55,255 nucleotides of DNA from Acidobacteriota bacterium (lineage in GTDB: Bacteria; Acidobacteriota; Polarisedimenticolia; JBFMGF01): assembly GCA_040752675.1 (NCBI GenBank), contig JBFMGF010000102.1:1-55255 (forward strand). The letters run 5' to 3'. The position numbers were made by a program, and so were the translations under genes. Positions 48,278 through 55,255 of this stretch are shown here, piece by piece. The notes beneath the pieces are model-generated. The model did no database searches, was not told the origin of the DNA, and saw only the letters and a program-made list of their open reading frames with translations. Position 1 is the stretch's first letter; each line of letters starts with the position of its first letter.

Positions 48278-49894
48278 CTAAGGGGCCTCTCCGAAGAAGC
48301 CTTCGCTCACAAAGCTCGAGCCCTTCATCCTGATCCAGTCTTCTTTCGGAATGGAGAACTGCCGCTCTATCTTTTCCCTGAAGTATGGACCAGAGTTATA
48401 GGTGCAGAATGGGTACATCTTCCCATCGGGTGAGGAATAATGAATGACACATCTCTTCACCCTCTCCACATTGTAGTTGAAGGCATCCTGGAAGTGCATC
48501 CCCGCACAGTAGATCATCCTCCATTGATACTTATCCCTCTTGGCAATACCAAGCTGGCCACCCGCGTAATGGTCCATGATCTTGAGAAAGGTGAATAGAT
48601 TGAAGTCCGTGTCTTTCTGGGAGAGGAAATGCTTTCTGAAGAGGTTGATGATGCAAAGTGTGGCGTAGAGCTTTGAGGGTTTTCTCTCCATTTTTTCCGC
48701 GAGTCGGACCATATCAAGCGCAGCTTTTTCAATATCAAAGATCTTGGGGAAGGGTATGACTTCTTTCGTGGCTCTGTTCACGAACAGGAATGTTCCGATG
48801 CCACAATTCGTGTGGCAGGAGCAAAACATATTTTTGACATCTCCCTTCTTGAATGAATCCATGACACGCGTCAGAGGATTTATCATCGCGATTGGATACC
48901 AGTCTCTCATCGCGCTGGCATAGCCGGTCTGCTTCTCGACAGCCCAGGCAAGGTCGGACAGAGTGAAGCGTTGTTGCATCCTAAGATGCTGGTCGATCCT
49001 CCCGGTGAAACACACCGGCTGGTAGCTGATTCCAGGTATGACATCCACATTATTGATGCCAAACTGGAGGATCTTTCCAATTTGATCGTCGTTGATCGTC
49101 TTGACGATGGTCGGAACGAGAACGACGGCGATGTTCAGCTTCCTGGATGTCTCAATGCACTTCTGTTTGATCTCCCAAAGATTTACTCCTCTCGTTTCCC
49201 TGTAGATCTTCTCATCTGTCCCATCGAACTGCAGATAAAGAGTGTCCAATCCTGCCTCCCGCGCCTTTTCCACAAACTCAAAATTTTGAGCGAAGATTAT
49301 CCCGTTGGTCGCCGCCTGGATCCTGGCGTAGCCGAGTGTCCTGGCATACCGGCAGGCTTCTATAAAGTGTGGAGAGAGGGATGGCTCACCACCGGAAAAC
49401 TGTACTGCCTGTTCCCTCCTCGGCCTGACGGAGATCGCCTGTTCGAGCATCCTCTTGATCTGATCGAGACCTGGCTCATAGACATAGTCAGTCGCGTTGG
49501 CGTTGGCAAAACAAAAGCGGCATCTCAGATTGCATCGATTTGTCAGATCGATGTTCGTGAGTGCGGGAGTGCTGTAGTGCATCTGGCAAAGACCGCAGCT
49601 CCATGGACAGAGGGTTGCATCCTGGACTTTCGGATTGGCGATACCCTCTCCCTCGAAGAAGGACCACTTTTCAATCTTTCTGTAAAGCTGAGCATCAGAA
49701 TAGACGATGTCCCTGCAGGAACCGTGCTTTCCACATCGCTTCTCCATGATCACCTTGCCATCTTCTTCAAAGATGCAAGCCTCGATGACCTCCAGGCATT
49801 CGGGACACAGAGAATCGGTTTTTCTCGGAAGTCCCTGCATGGCCCGTTCAAAAATCGCCTCTTGAGGCGTGACAGATGAAAATCTATAACTCAT
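48278..49894 (-). CDS. Radical SAM enzyme resembling tetraether lipid synthase (Tes)
   Basis: A 538-residue radical SAM enzyme with the CX3CX2C motif at C121, C125, C128 (DLTNRCNLRCRFCFANANA). Unusual extra cysteines match the archaeal Tes/MJ0619 layout: an N-terminal rubredoxin-like site (LCPECLEVIEAC at 29-40 and RCGKHG at 53-58), CPWSCGLCQMH at 96-105, and C-terminal groups FCSCHTNCG (357-365), YCAGMHF (462-468), CVIHYS and FCTYNSG. Archaeal Tes joins two lipid chains through C-C bonds to make membrane-spanning tetraethers; bacterial relatives are linked to diabolic-type lipids. GGEP at 168-171 supports SAM binding. The ATG at 49894 has AAGGAGGGA upstream. It has its own promoter and no lipid gene directly beside it. 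Other substrates cannot be excluded. Confidence 0.82.
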   Translation of the reverse strand: MSYRFSSVTPQEAIFERAMQGLPRKTDSLCPECLEVIEACIFEEDGKVIMEKRCGKHGSCRDIVYSDAQLYRKIEKWSFFEGEGIANPKVQDATLCPWSCGLCQMHYSTPALTNIDLTNRCNLRCRFCFANANATDYVYEPGLDQIKRMLEQAISVRPRREQAVQFSGGEPSLSPHFIEACRYARTLGYARIQAATNGIIFAQNFEFVEKAREAGLDTLYLQFDGTDEKIYRETRGVNLWEIKQKCIETSRKLNIAVVLVPTIVKTINDDQIGKILQFGINNVDVIPGISYQPVCFTGRIDQHLRMQQRFTLSDLAWAVEKQTGYASAMRDWYPIAMINPLTRVMDSFKKGDVKNMFCSCHTNCGIGTFLFVNRATKEVIPFPKIFDIEKAALDMVRLAEKMERKPSKLYATLCIINLFRKHFLSQKDTDFNLFTFLKIMDHYAGGQLGIAKRDKYQWRMIYCAGMHFQDAFNYNVERVKRCVIHYSSPDGKMYPFCTYNSGPYFREKIERQFSIPKEDWIRMKGSSFVSEGFFGEAP

Positions 49895-49955
49895 GGTTCC
49901 CTCCTTAGAAAATTTTCGTTCTAGCATCTGCGCTACGCATAAGCGATTTTATTTA

Positions 49956-49985
49956 AGTTTAATGGAAAGGGATTTTCTCTGTCAA
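49956..49985 (-). promoter_or_regulatory. Predicted promoter of the Tes-like gene
   Basis: Leftward TTGACA (49980-49985) and TAAACT (49956-49961) with an 18-base spacer. It lies just after the ntrX stop, so the radical SAM gene seems independently transcribed. Confidence 0.45.
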
Positions 49986-49996
49986 GACGATTAATC

Positions 49997-51337
49997 CTAG
50001 CCTCCTATCTTCACTTTTCTTTCGAGAGCCGGGAGGTCGATCTTCAGAATCTCTGAGGCTTTCTTCCAATCATGGTTGGTCGCCTCAAGGACTTGTTTCA
50101 AGTAATCCTTCTCGAAGTTTGAGAGGGCTACCTGAAGGGGCAGAAACTCTTTCCTCTTATCGCCACTCTCTATCTGGCGGAAACTGTCCGGCAGATCAAA
50201 AATCTCTATGAGATCTTTCTTCTGCATGATGACCAGTCTTTCTATCATATTCTTCAGCTCGCGGACATTCCCAGGCCATTGGTAACTCATCAGGAGATGC
50301 ATGGCTTCCCGGCTGATCCGTTTCAGGCTCCTTCCATATTCATAAGAAAACTCTCGCAGAAAATGTTCGACCAGAGGCTCGACATCCTCTTTTCTCTCAC
50401 GGAGCGGAGGGATCCTCAGCGAAACGATGCTCAGCCTCGATAATAGATCCTCATGAAACTTTCCGCTTCGGACCATTTGATCGAGCTCCCGGTGGCAGGC
50501 TGCGATGATCCGCACATCAACCCTCACCATCGTCTCTCCGCCGAAGCGCTCGTATTCCTTATCCTCCAGGAATTTTGCTATCTTCCTCTGAACTCTCGCA
50601 TTTGTCTCGGAGATCTCGTCCAAGAAGATTGTTCCCTCATTGGCGAGCTCTAACTTCCCCTTCCTGCCTTGCGGCGTAAATGAGAGGGCTCCAGGCTCGC
50701 AACCAAAGAGCTCGTATTCGAGCTGATCCCCTTCAAAGGCGGCACAATTGACGCTGATGAAAGCTTCCTCAGAGCGCTTGCTTTGAAAATGAATCATCCT
50801 CGCCGCCAGTTCCTTTCCGGACCCGTTTTCTCCCAAGAGGAGGATAGGGCTGTCCGTGGGAGCGGTTATCTCTATGTCTCTCCTAAGAGAGGAGACAGCC
50901 ATGCTGTTGCCAATAAGCGTAACATCCTTCTGGAGCTGTTCCTTGAGGACTTTATGCTTCTCGATGAGTTTCTTGTGCCGGATTGCATTCCTCAATACCA
51001 GAATGATCTTCTCGAGAGAGAGAGGTTTTTCGATGAAATCGAATGCTCCGAGCTTTGTGGCTCTCACGGCCGTCTCCACCGTCCCATGTCCGGAGATCAT
51101 GACGACGGCAGGCTCGGCCCCAATGCTTCTCATTTTCTTCAATGTCTCCACCCCATCGATCCCGGGGAGCCAAACATCGAGCATTACCGCCTGATAATTT
51201 TCACTCCTGATGGCCTTTAGGCATTCCTCTCCGGATTCCACTGAATCGACGGAATATCCCTCATCTTCAAGGATGCTGGTCAGCGTGTTCCGGACGGCAA
51301 GCTCGTCATCCACGATAAGTATTTTTTCCTCTAACAT
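49997..51337 (-). CDS. ntrX: NtrX-type response regulator with degenerate sigma-54 loop
   Basis: Response regulator of 446 residues. Receiver domain 1-120 with D10, D11, the phosphoacceptor D54 (VMLDVWLPGIDG) and K104 (FIEKP). The AAA+ domain (about 140-370) has Walker A GENGSGKE and Walker B GTIFLDEIS. The C-terminal Fis-type helix-turn-helix ends in ATNHDWKKASEILKIDLPALERK. The GAFTGA loop that contacts sigma-54 in activators reads GALSFT (216-221), with the preceding glycine-rich context EPGALSFTPQGRKGK changed too, so activation of sigma-54 promoters is doubtful. NtrX proteins of alphaproteobacteria also lack the loop. It is the downstream partner of the NtrY-type kinase, 11 bases apart. 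Confidence 0.88.
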   Translation of the reverse strand: MLEEKILIVDDELAVRNTLTSILEDEGYSVDSVESGEECLKAIRSENYQAVMLDVWLPGIDGVETLKKMRSIGAEPAVVMISGHGTVETAVRATKLGAFDFIEKPLSLEKIILVLRNAIRHKKLIEKHKVLKEQLQKDVTLIGNSMAVSSLRRDIEITAPTDSPILLLGENGSGKELAARMIHFQSKRSEEAFISVNCAAFEGDQLEYELFGCEPGALSFTPQGRKGKLELANEGTIFLDEISETNARVQRKIAKFLEDKEYERFGGETMVRVDVRIIAACHRELDQMVRSGKFHEDLLSRLSIVSLRIPPLRERKEDVEPLVEHFLREFSYEYGRSLKRISREAMHLLMSYQWPGNVRELKNMIERLVIMQKKDLIEIFDLPDSFRQIESGDKRKEFLPLQVALSNFEKDYLKQVLEATNHDWKKASEILKIDLPALERKVKIGG

Positions 51338-51348
51338 GACTCACACCC

Positions 51349-53505
51349 TCAGAGTGGAAGTTCGATGATAAATTTAGCTCCATGAGGTAGATTGTCTTCC
51401 ACGGTTATGTAACCGTTGTGATCTGAGATGATCCTCTGAACGATGGCAAGTCCCAATCCTGTTCCGACTTTCTTGGTGGAGAAGTAGGGAATGAAGAGCT
51501 TTCCCTTGTCCTCCGGAGCGATTCCAGGACCATCGTCGGAGAACTCGACCCGGAACCTCCTGGTCTCTTGAAGGGCCTTTGTCGCGATCCTGATGGTTCC
51601 ATGTCTGTTCATCGCCTCAATGGAGTTGTCGATGAGATTGATCATGACTCTCTTCATCTGATCCGGATCCATGCTCACGGTGGTCGGTCGAGTATCATAC
51701 TCTCTAATGAACCGGACACCGGCATGAACCGACTCGTAGAGTATTATGGCTGCTTCTAAGACAGCATGCGGGTCCGATGGGGTGATCCGGATGGCTGGCA
51801 TCCGCGCGAATCTGGAGAACTCATCGACCATACCCTTCAGAGCATGAACCTGGGTTATAATTGTGGATGCTCCTTCCCTGACGATGCTCTTGAAGTCATC
51901 GGTATCTTCGCTGGATTTCTTCATGATCCTCTGGGCAGAAAGTTGAATGGGTGTGAGAGGGTTCTTTATCTCATGGGCAATCCTCTTAGCAACTTCCCTC
52001 CATGCCTCCATCTTCTGAGCCCGGATGAGCTGTGTGACATCTTCCAGCACGATCAGGACGCCAAGATAGTTACCCTGCACATCCTTTAGAGAGATGAAAT
52101 TGGCAGCGAGATGCAGCACTCCTCCCCTGATATGCAGATGAAACTCACGTGCAACAACCAGGTTTTCGGTCCCCAGGATGTTCCAGATGAATTCCCTGAG
52201 CTCCTCTGCCTTAATCGCGTCGCTGAAAAGAACCCCGCCCCATGGACCAGGTTCCATGTCGAGGATCCTAATGGCGGTCCTGTTGATAGTCGTGATCTCT
52301 CCCCTGCTGTTCAGGGAGATAACACCGGTCGTGATATTGTCAAGAAGGGTCTCGATGTAATTACGTCGTTCTTCCAGAGTCAGCTTATGGATCTTCAACT
52401 CGCCTGTCATCCTGTTGAAAGAATCAACGAGCATCCCGAGTTCATCGCCGGCATCGACATCCACGCGATAGTCCAGATTCCCGGCAGATATCTCTCTTGT
52501 CCCTTCAGCCATCTTCTGAACGGGGACTGTGATCTGCCTTGTGAGATACATGCCAACCCATGTCGCGGAGAAGAGGATCAAAAGCGCGATCAAAGCGATG
52601 ATGTAGATGTAGATCCTCTTTATCTCTCTCTTCTGAACCTTCATCTGAAGATAATCCCTCCGGCTCTCATCGATCTTCTGAACCTTCTCGGCAAGATTTT
52701 CGTGGACATAGATTCCGGTGAGCAGGGATCCGACGACATCGATCCTGTTGAACGAGGAGAGGATGGGAACCGCGCTCCTCACGAGATATCCTCTGGGAAG
52801 ATAATCTATCCGTCCCAGCGCCTGGCCTTTCATGGTACTTTCCAAGAAATCTTCAGGGAAGGCGGACATTTCTTCGCGGCTCACTCCAGCCTTATCAGGA
52901 GCGGTTGTCGCACACGAATAGATACTTTCCGTATCGCCGAGATGAACGACGATGACGTCAAAATTATGCTCCTCCAATTTCTCATCTAGTAATCTAGCAA
53001 GAGACTCTCTTTTATCCATGTCCAGCAATTGCTCCTGCGTGATCCTGTCCCCGATCTCCCGAGCCAGACTGAGAGCCCTTTTTTTCATATCTTCATTGAA
53101 GTAGTCCACGATCTCCGAAGAGTGCTTCGTGATATCGTCCACCGGCGGAGTCAGGAGGTTATCAACGCTCTTCTGGATGATGGTAATGGCCGCGTAGAAG
53201 AGAGTGATGGAAGGGACAAGAAGAGGAATGAAGAAGATGAAGATCAGTTTAGTCCTGAATTTTGAACCGAGGATCCCTCTCTTTCTCTCTACGATCAGTT
53301 TCACGAAATTCCTGATAAGGATGAAGAGAACACCAAGTATGAGGATGATGATTGTCACCGAGAGGAGATAGAGGAACATTGGGATGATGTAATCTCTCGG
53401 GTCGAAATATTCGGATCTTTCGATTACATAATAGAGAAATATAAGCAGGCTAAGAAGCACGACCAAGCCAATGTAGATCAATTTTTTGGGCTTCATCTTC
53501 CCCAC
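51349..53505 (-). CDS. ntrY: NtrY-type sensor histidine kinase
   Basis: Membrane kinase of 718 residues. Three N-terminal helices (about 8-28, 40-66, 86-110) precede a periplasmic or extracytoplasmic region (115-295) and a further helix (298-322). A HAMP domain (322-375, PVQKMAEGTREISAGNLDYRV), a PAS domain (about 383-490) and a HisKA domain with the phosphorylated H511 in AKRIAHEIKNPLTPIQLSAQRI follow. The ATPase domain shows NLIDNSIEAM, DDGPGI and KKVGTGLGLAIV. The architecture and ALIKE order DUF4390-ntrY-ntrX match NtrYX systems; the signal is not known, with nitrogen, redox and envelope states proposed for relatives. Confidence 0.92.
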   Translation of the reverse strand: MGKMKPKKLIYIGLVVLLSLLIFLYYVIERSEYFDPRDYIIPMFLYLLSVTIIILILGVLFILIRNFVKLIVERKRGILGSKFRTKLIFIFFIPLLVPSITLFYAAITIIQKSVDNLLTPPVDDITKHSSEIVDYFNEDMKKRALSLAREIGDRITQEQLLDMDKRESLARLLDEKLEEHNFDVIVVHLGDTESIYSCATTAPDKAGVSREEMSAFPEDFLESTMKGQALGRIDYLPRGYLVRSAVPILSSFNRIDVVGSLLTGIYVHENLAEKVQKIDESRRDYLQMKVQKREIKRIYIYIIALIALLILFSATWVGMYLTRQITVPVQKMAEGTREISAGNLDYRVDVDAGDELGMLVDSFNRMTGELKIHKLTLEERRNYIETLLDNITTGVISLNSRGEITTINRTAIRILDMEPGPWGGVLFSDAIKAEELREFIWNILGTENLVVAREFHLHIRGGVLHLAANFISLKDVQGNYLGVLIVLEDVTQLIRAQKMEAWREVAKRIAHEIKNPLTPIQLSAQRIMKKSSEDTDDFKSIVREGASTIITQVHALKGMVDEFSRFARMPAIRITPSDPHAVLEAAIILYESVHAGVRFIREYDTRPTTVSMDPDQMKRVMINLIDNSIEAMNRHGTIRIATKALQETRRFRVEFSDDGPGIAPEDKGKLFIPYFSTKKVGTGLGLAIVQRIISDHNGYITVEDNLPHGAKFIIELPL

Positions 53506-53512
53506 CTCTGCC

Positions 53513-54067
53513 TTAGAATCTCAACTCCTTTTCCTTGCTAGCCGAATAATCGTAAGGGATGAAGAAGAGGAGAAAATTAGGCGCAATGGATGTCCTCACT
53601 TTCAGGAAATAGTTCTTCTTTCCTTTGATTGGATCGATGGATCCAACTTTGAAGTCGCTAATCTCCGTCATCCATTCTTCCACCTCTTCCAGTCGATCGG
53701 TCGTGGCCGTGTCAAAGGACTGACCGTTCACTTTCTTCTGCAATGTGTACAGCTTGGTCAGGGTGTCGTACTTAACGGTCGTGACGATGGCATGCTCCAG
53801 GAGCACCCTGCCCATCGGCAGAATCGGATTCTTCTTGTAGATCTTTATGACGTGCTCGAAAGCGGTCTCAATGCCGCTATGGATCTTCTCCTTGATTTCT
53901 CTGGTAAAAGTTCCGCTTACTTTGAAGGAAACAGTCAGGAATTGATTAGAATTCTTTATCTCGAGTCTTTCCACTCTGGCGTTCAGCAGATCAGCCTGAC
54001 TGAAAAGTGGTCCTGCGGCAAGCAGCAACACCATCATAAAAAAGAAGAAGTTCCGCATAACTTCCAC
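53513..54067 (-). CDS. DUF4390 family exported protein
   Basis: Exported protein of about 184 residues with an N-terminal signal (RNFFFFMMVLLLAAGPLFSQA). The rest resembles DUF4390: NARVERLEIKNSNQFLTVSFKVSGTFTREIKEKIHSGIETAFEHVIKIYKK, and KYDTLTKLYTLQK further on, ending in FIPYDYSASKEKELRF. The fold is thought to be beta-sandwich-like, with unknown function. The first codon is GTG at 54067; ATG at 54058 is the alternative with GGAAG just before. It is the first gene of the operon with ntrY and ntrX (gap 7 bases), so it may be a periplasmic part of that sensor. Confidence 0.82.
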   Translation of the reverse strand: MEVMRNFFFFMMVLLLAAGPLFSQADLLNARVERLEIKNSNQFLTVSFKVSGTFTREIKEKIHSGIETAFEHVIKIYKKNPILPMGRVLLEHAIVTTVKYDTLTKLYTLQKKVNGQSFDTATTDRLEEVEEWMTEISDFKVGSIDPIKGKKNYFLKVRTSIAPNFLLFFIPYDYSASKEKELRF

Positions 54068-54084
54068 ATCTACTTTGAGTTACA

Positions 54085-54113
54085 ATTTTAAATGCTAACT
54101 TATTTCTTTTCAA
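54085..54113 (-). promoter_or_regulatory. Predicted promoter of the DUF4390-ntrY-ntrX operon
   Basis: Leftward TTGAAA (54108-54113) and TAAAAT (54085-54090) with a 17-base spacer, each five of six to consensus, about 11-20 bases before the start codon. Confidence 0.55.
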
Positions 54114-54174
54114 AAAACAAGCAACGTAGAGAAAGCAGATCGCCGGGAGAATTAAACAGAGATTATTTTGTAAA

Positions 54175-55038
54175 TCAGTTGGGGATCCATCGGGAGAAGT
54201 ACCAGGACTTCTTCTCATCCATGATCTTCATGGCCAGCCTGGCATGGAGGTCATGTCCAGCCCTGTAGGCGATGACGTGGCCCTTGATCGGCCTGCCGAT
54301 GAGAGAAAGGTCACCCGTTAGGTCCAGTATTTTATGTCTGACGAACTCGTCTTGAAATCTGAGCGATTCGTTTAGAATTCCATTCTTGCTAATCACGACC
54401 GCATTATCGAGGGACCCCCCTTTTACGAGTCCTGCCTTCCTCAGAGAGGCGATGTCCCGTTCGAGAGTGAACGTTCTTGCCGGTGCGATCTTCTCGGTAA
54501 AAGCCTGGACTCCCCAAAGACTGGCCGTGAGCTCCTGATAGCCAAGTATCGGATGCTCGAAATCGATGGCATAGGTGACCCTGTATTCGCCGCATGGATA
54601 GATTGAAACTCTCTTATCCTCCTCTTCTTCCACCGAAATGGGGCGGCTTATCACCAGATAAAGTCTCGGCTCATTCTGCTCCTGAAGCCCCGCCTCGTGA
54701 ATGAGGTGCACAAATGGGATGGAACTTCCATCCATTATGGGGATTTCATCTCCATCCATCTCAACTCTAATGTTATCGACGCCTAGAGCGTATAGCGCAG
54801 CAAGGAGATGCTCTGCCGTATTGATGCGGACTCCATCTTTTTCCAGGCATGTTGCATAGTTCGCCTTCCCATAATTCGCGAGAAGGGCTTTCACTTCAAA
54901 ACCATCCATGTCCTTTCGGACAAATACGACACCGGTATTCTCCAAGGCGGGGCTCAGCGAGAGGTACACCGTCTTGCCTGTATGGAGACCGACTCCCCGA
55001 CACTCCACTTTCTTGCGGATCGTTCTTTGAAAATACAT
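54175..55038 (-). CDS. lpxC: UDP-3-O-acyl-N-acetylglucosamine deacetylase
   Basis: Zinc deacetylase that commits the cell to lipid A synthesis, second step of the pathway. The start RTIRKKVECRGVGLHTGK (5-22), NTAEHLLAALYALG with zinc ligand H77, and FVRHKILDLTGDLSLIGRPIKGH with the second His and Asp ligands are diagnostic. Length 287 from the ATG at 55038 is normal; the open frame upstream (to 55194) adds 52 non-homologous residues. It lies apart from the lpxA/D cluster, which is common. Its own leftward promoter is unclear. Confidence 0.95.
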   Translation of the reverse strand: MYFQRTIRKKVECRGVGLHTGKTVYLSLSPALENTGVVFVRKDMDGFEVKALLANYGKANYATCLEKDGVRINTAEHLLAALYALGVDNIRVEMDGDEIPIMDGSSIPFVHLIHEAGLQEQNEPRLYLVISRPISVEEEEDKRVSIYPCGEYRVTYAIDFEHPILGYQELTASLWGVQAFTEKIAPARTFTLERDIASLRKAGLVKGGSLDNAVVISKNGILNESLRFQDEFVRHKILDLTGDLSLIGRPIKGHVIAYRAGHDLHARLAMKIMDEKKSWYFSRWIPN

Positions 55039-55156
55039 TTCATTTCGTAAAATAGCATACCAAAATATCCATTGAAAGAAAAAATCTTCAAATTTCGAAA
55101 AATCTTTCTTGTTTCTGGACCGATTTAATGTATACCTAAATTGAGCGATTCTTGTT

Positions 55157-55255
55157 ATGAATGGTAGTTTACCCACCTCCATACATGGATTCAAGGACCC
55201 CGCGGCTTGGGAAGCCCATTTTGATAAGTCAATGGAGGATGATTTTTCTTCCCAT
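55157..55255 (+). CDS. Possible 5' fragment of a rightward gene, cut by the window edge
   Basis: From the ATG at 55157 the frame stays open for 33 codons to the end of the window (begins MNGSLPTSIHGF, continues with WEAHFDKSM). The ribosome site is weak. The length is too short to be sure; it could be the start of a gene divergent from lpxC. Confidence 0.25.
   Translation, partial: MNGSLPTSIHGFKDPAAWEAHFDKSMEDDFSSH

Noticed and set aside
48971-49879. Open frame of 302 codons on the strand opposite the radical SAM gene
   Set aside because: The leftward frame has the whole Tes-like cysteine pattern and a good ribosome site. The rightward frame has no recognisable motif and is an antisense shadow.
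1-55255. tRNA, rRNA, CRISPR arrays, transposases, integrases, phage genes
   Set aside because: I looked through intergenic spaces and frames for these and found none that could be supported.

Overview
The window most likely comes from a diderm (Gram-negative) bacterium of about 50% GC. It makes lipid A (lpxC, lpxD, fabZ, lpxA), assembles outer-membrane proteins and lipoproteins (bamA, skp/ompH, lolCD), energises its outer membrane (exbB, exbD, a TonB-like protein) and makes phosphatidylethanolamine (pssA, psd). Several features recall Acidobacteriota: DUF6599 and DUF362 partners, NtrYX next to DUF4390, and a long secreted TolB-like repeat protein with a two-cysteine C-terminal tail. The phylum is an inference, not proven by any marker here. 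Nearly everything is chromosomal housekeeping. I saw no transposase, integrase, phage gene, CRISPR array, rRNA or tRNA.

Layout, left to right. 0.1-5.1 kb: a cysteine synthase-like gene faces a leftward cluster of an AmpG-type MFS permease, a GAPDH-like protein that has lost its catalytic cysteine, a normal GAPDH and a thioredoxin-type arsenate reductase. 5.2-8.2 kb: a candidate structured small RNA with its own terminator, then rpsO and pnp with a long inverted repeat between them. 8.1-14.4 kb: a tiny Fis-type protein, an AMMECR1-domain protein, a LysM protein, rsmD, an ECF-type membrane protein, exbD/exbB and an MFS transporter. 14.5-21 kb: pyrroline-5-carboxylate dehydrogenase, an 874-residue repeat protein and a translationally coupled DUF6599/DUF362 pair. 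21-43.3 kb is almost entirely leftward: an isopropylmalate/homocitrate synthase-like enzyme, a four-cysteine small protein, TonB, a serine hydrolase, a Gfo/Idh/MocA oxidoreductase, lpxA, fabZ, lpxD, skp, bamA, clpC, lolD, lolC, a secreted protein, a degenerate aspartate-semialdehyde dehydrogenase, pssA, psd, a DUF465 protein, rimI, tsaB and two tandem GGDEF-PilZ proteins. 43.3-45.7 kb runs rightward: an ECF sigma factor, its zinc anti-sigma factor and glutamate formimidoyltransferase. 45.7-55.2 kb is leftward again: a subtilase, a beta-barrel protein, a radical SAM enzyme resembling tetraether lipid synthase, ntrX, ntrY, a DUF4390 gene and lpxC.

The genes cluster around the cell envelope. The central leftward block supplies phospholipid head groups, lipid A acyl steps, and the barrel and lipoprotein export machines. 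Around it sit likely envelope sensors (ECF sigma/anti-sigma, NtrYX, two cyclic-di-GMP enzymes). The most interesting points are four family members that keep their fold but lose a signature residue or motif (GAPDH-like Cys to Ile, ASADH-like Cys to Pro, NtrX GAFTGA loop to GALSFT, serine hydrolase YxN to YGC), a charged coiled-coil insertion in BamA, and the Tes-like radical SAM enzyme, which could mean membrane-spanning lipids in this bacterium. Functions are read from motifs and recall of families; no database search was possible.
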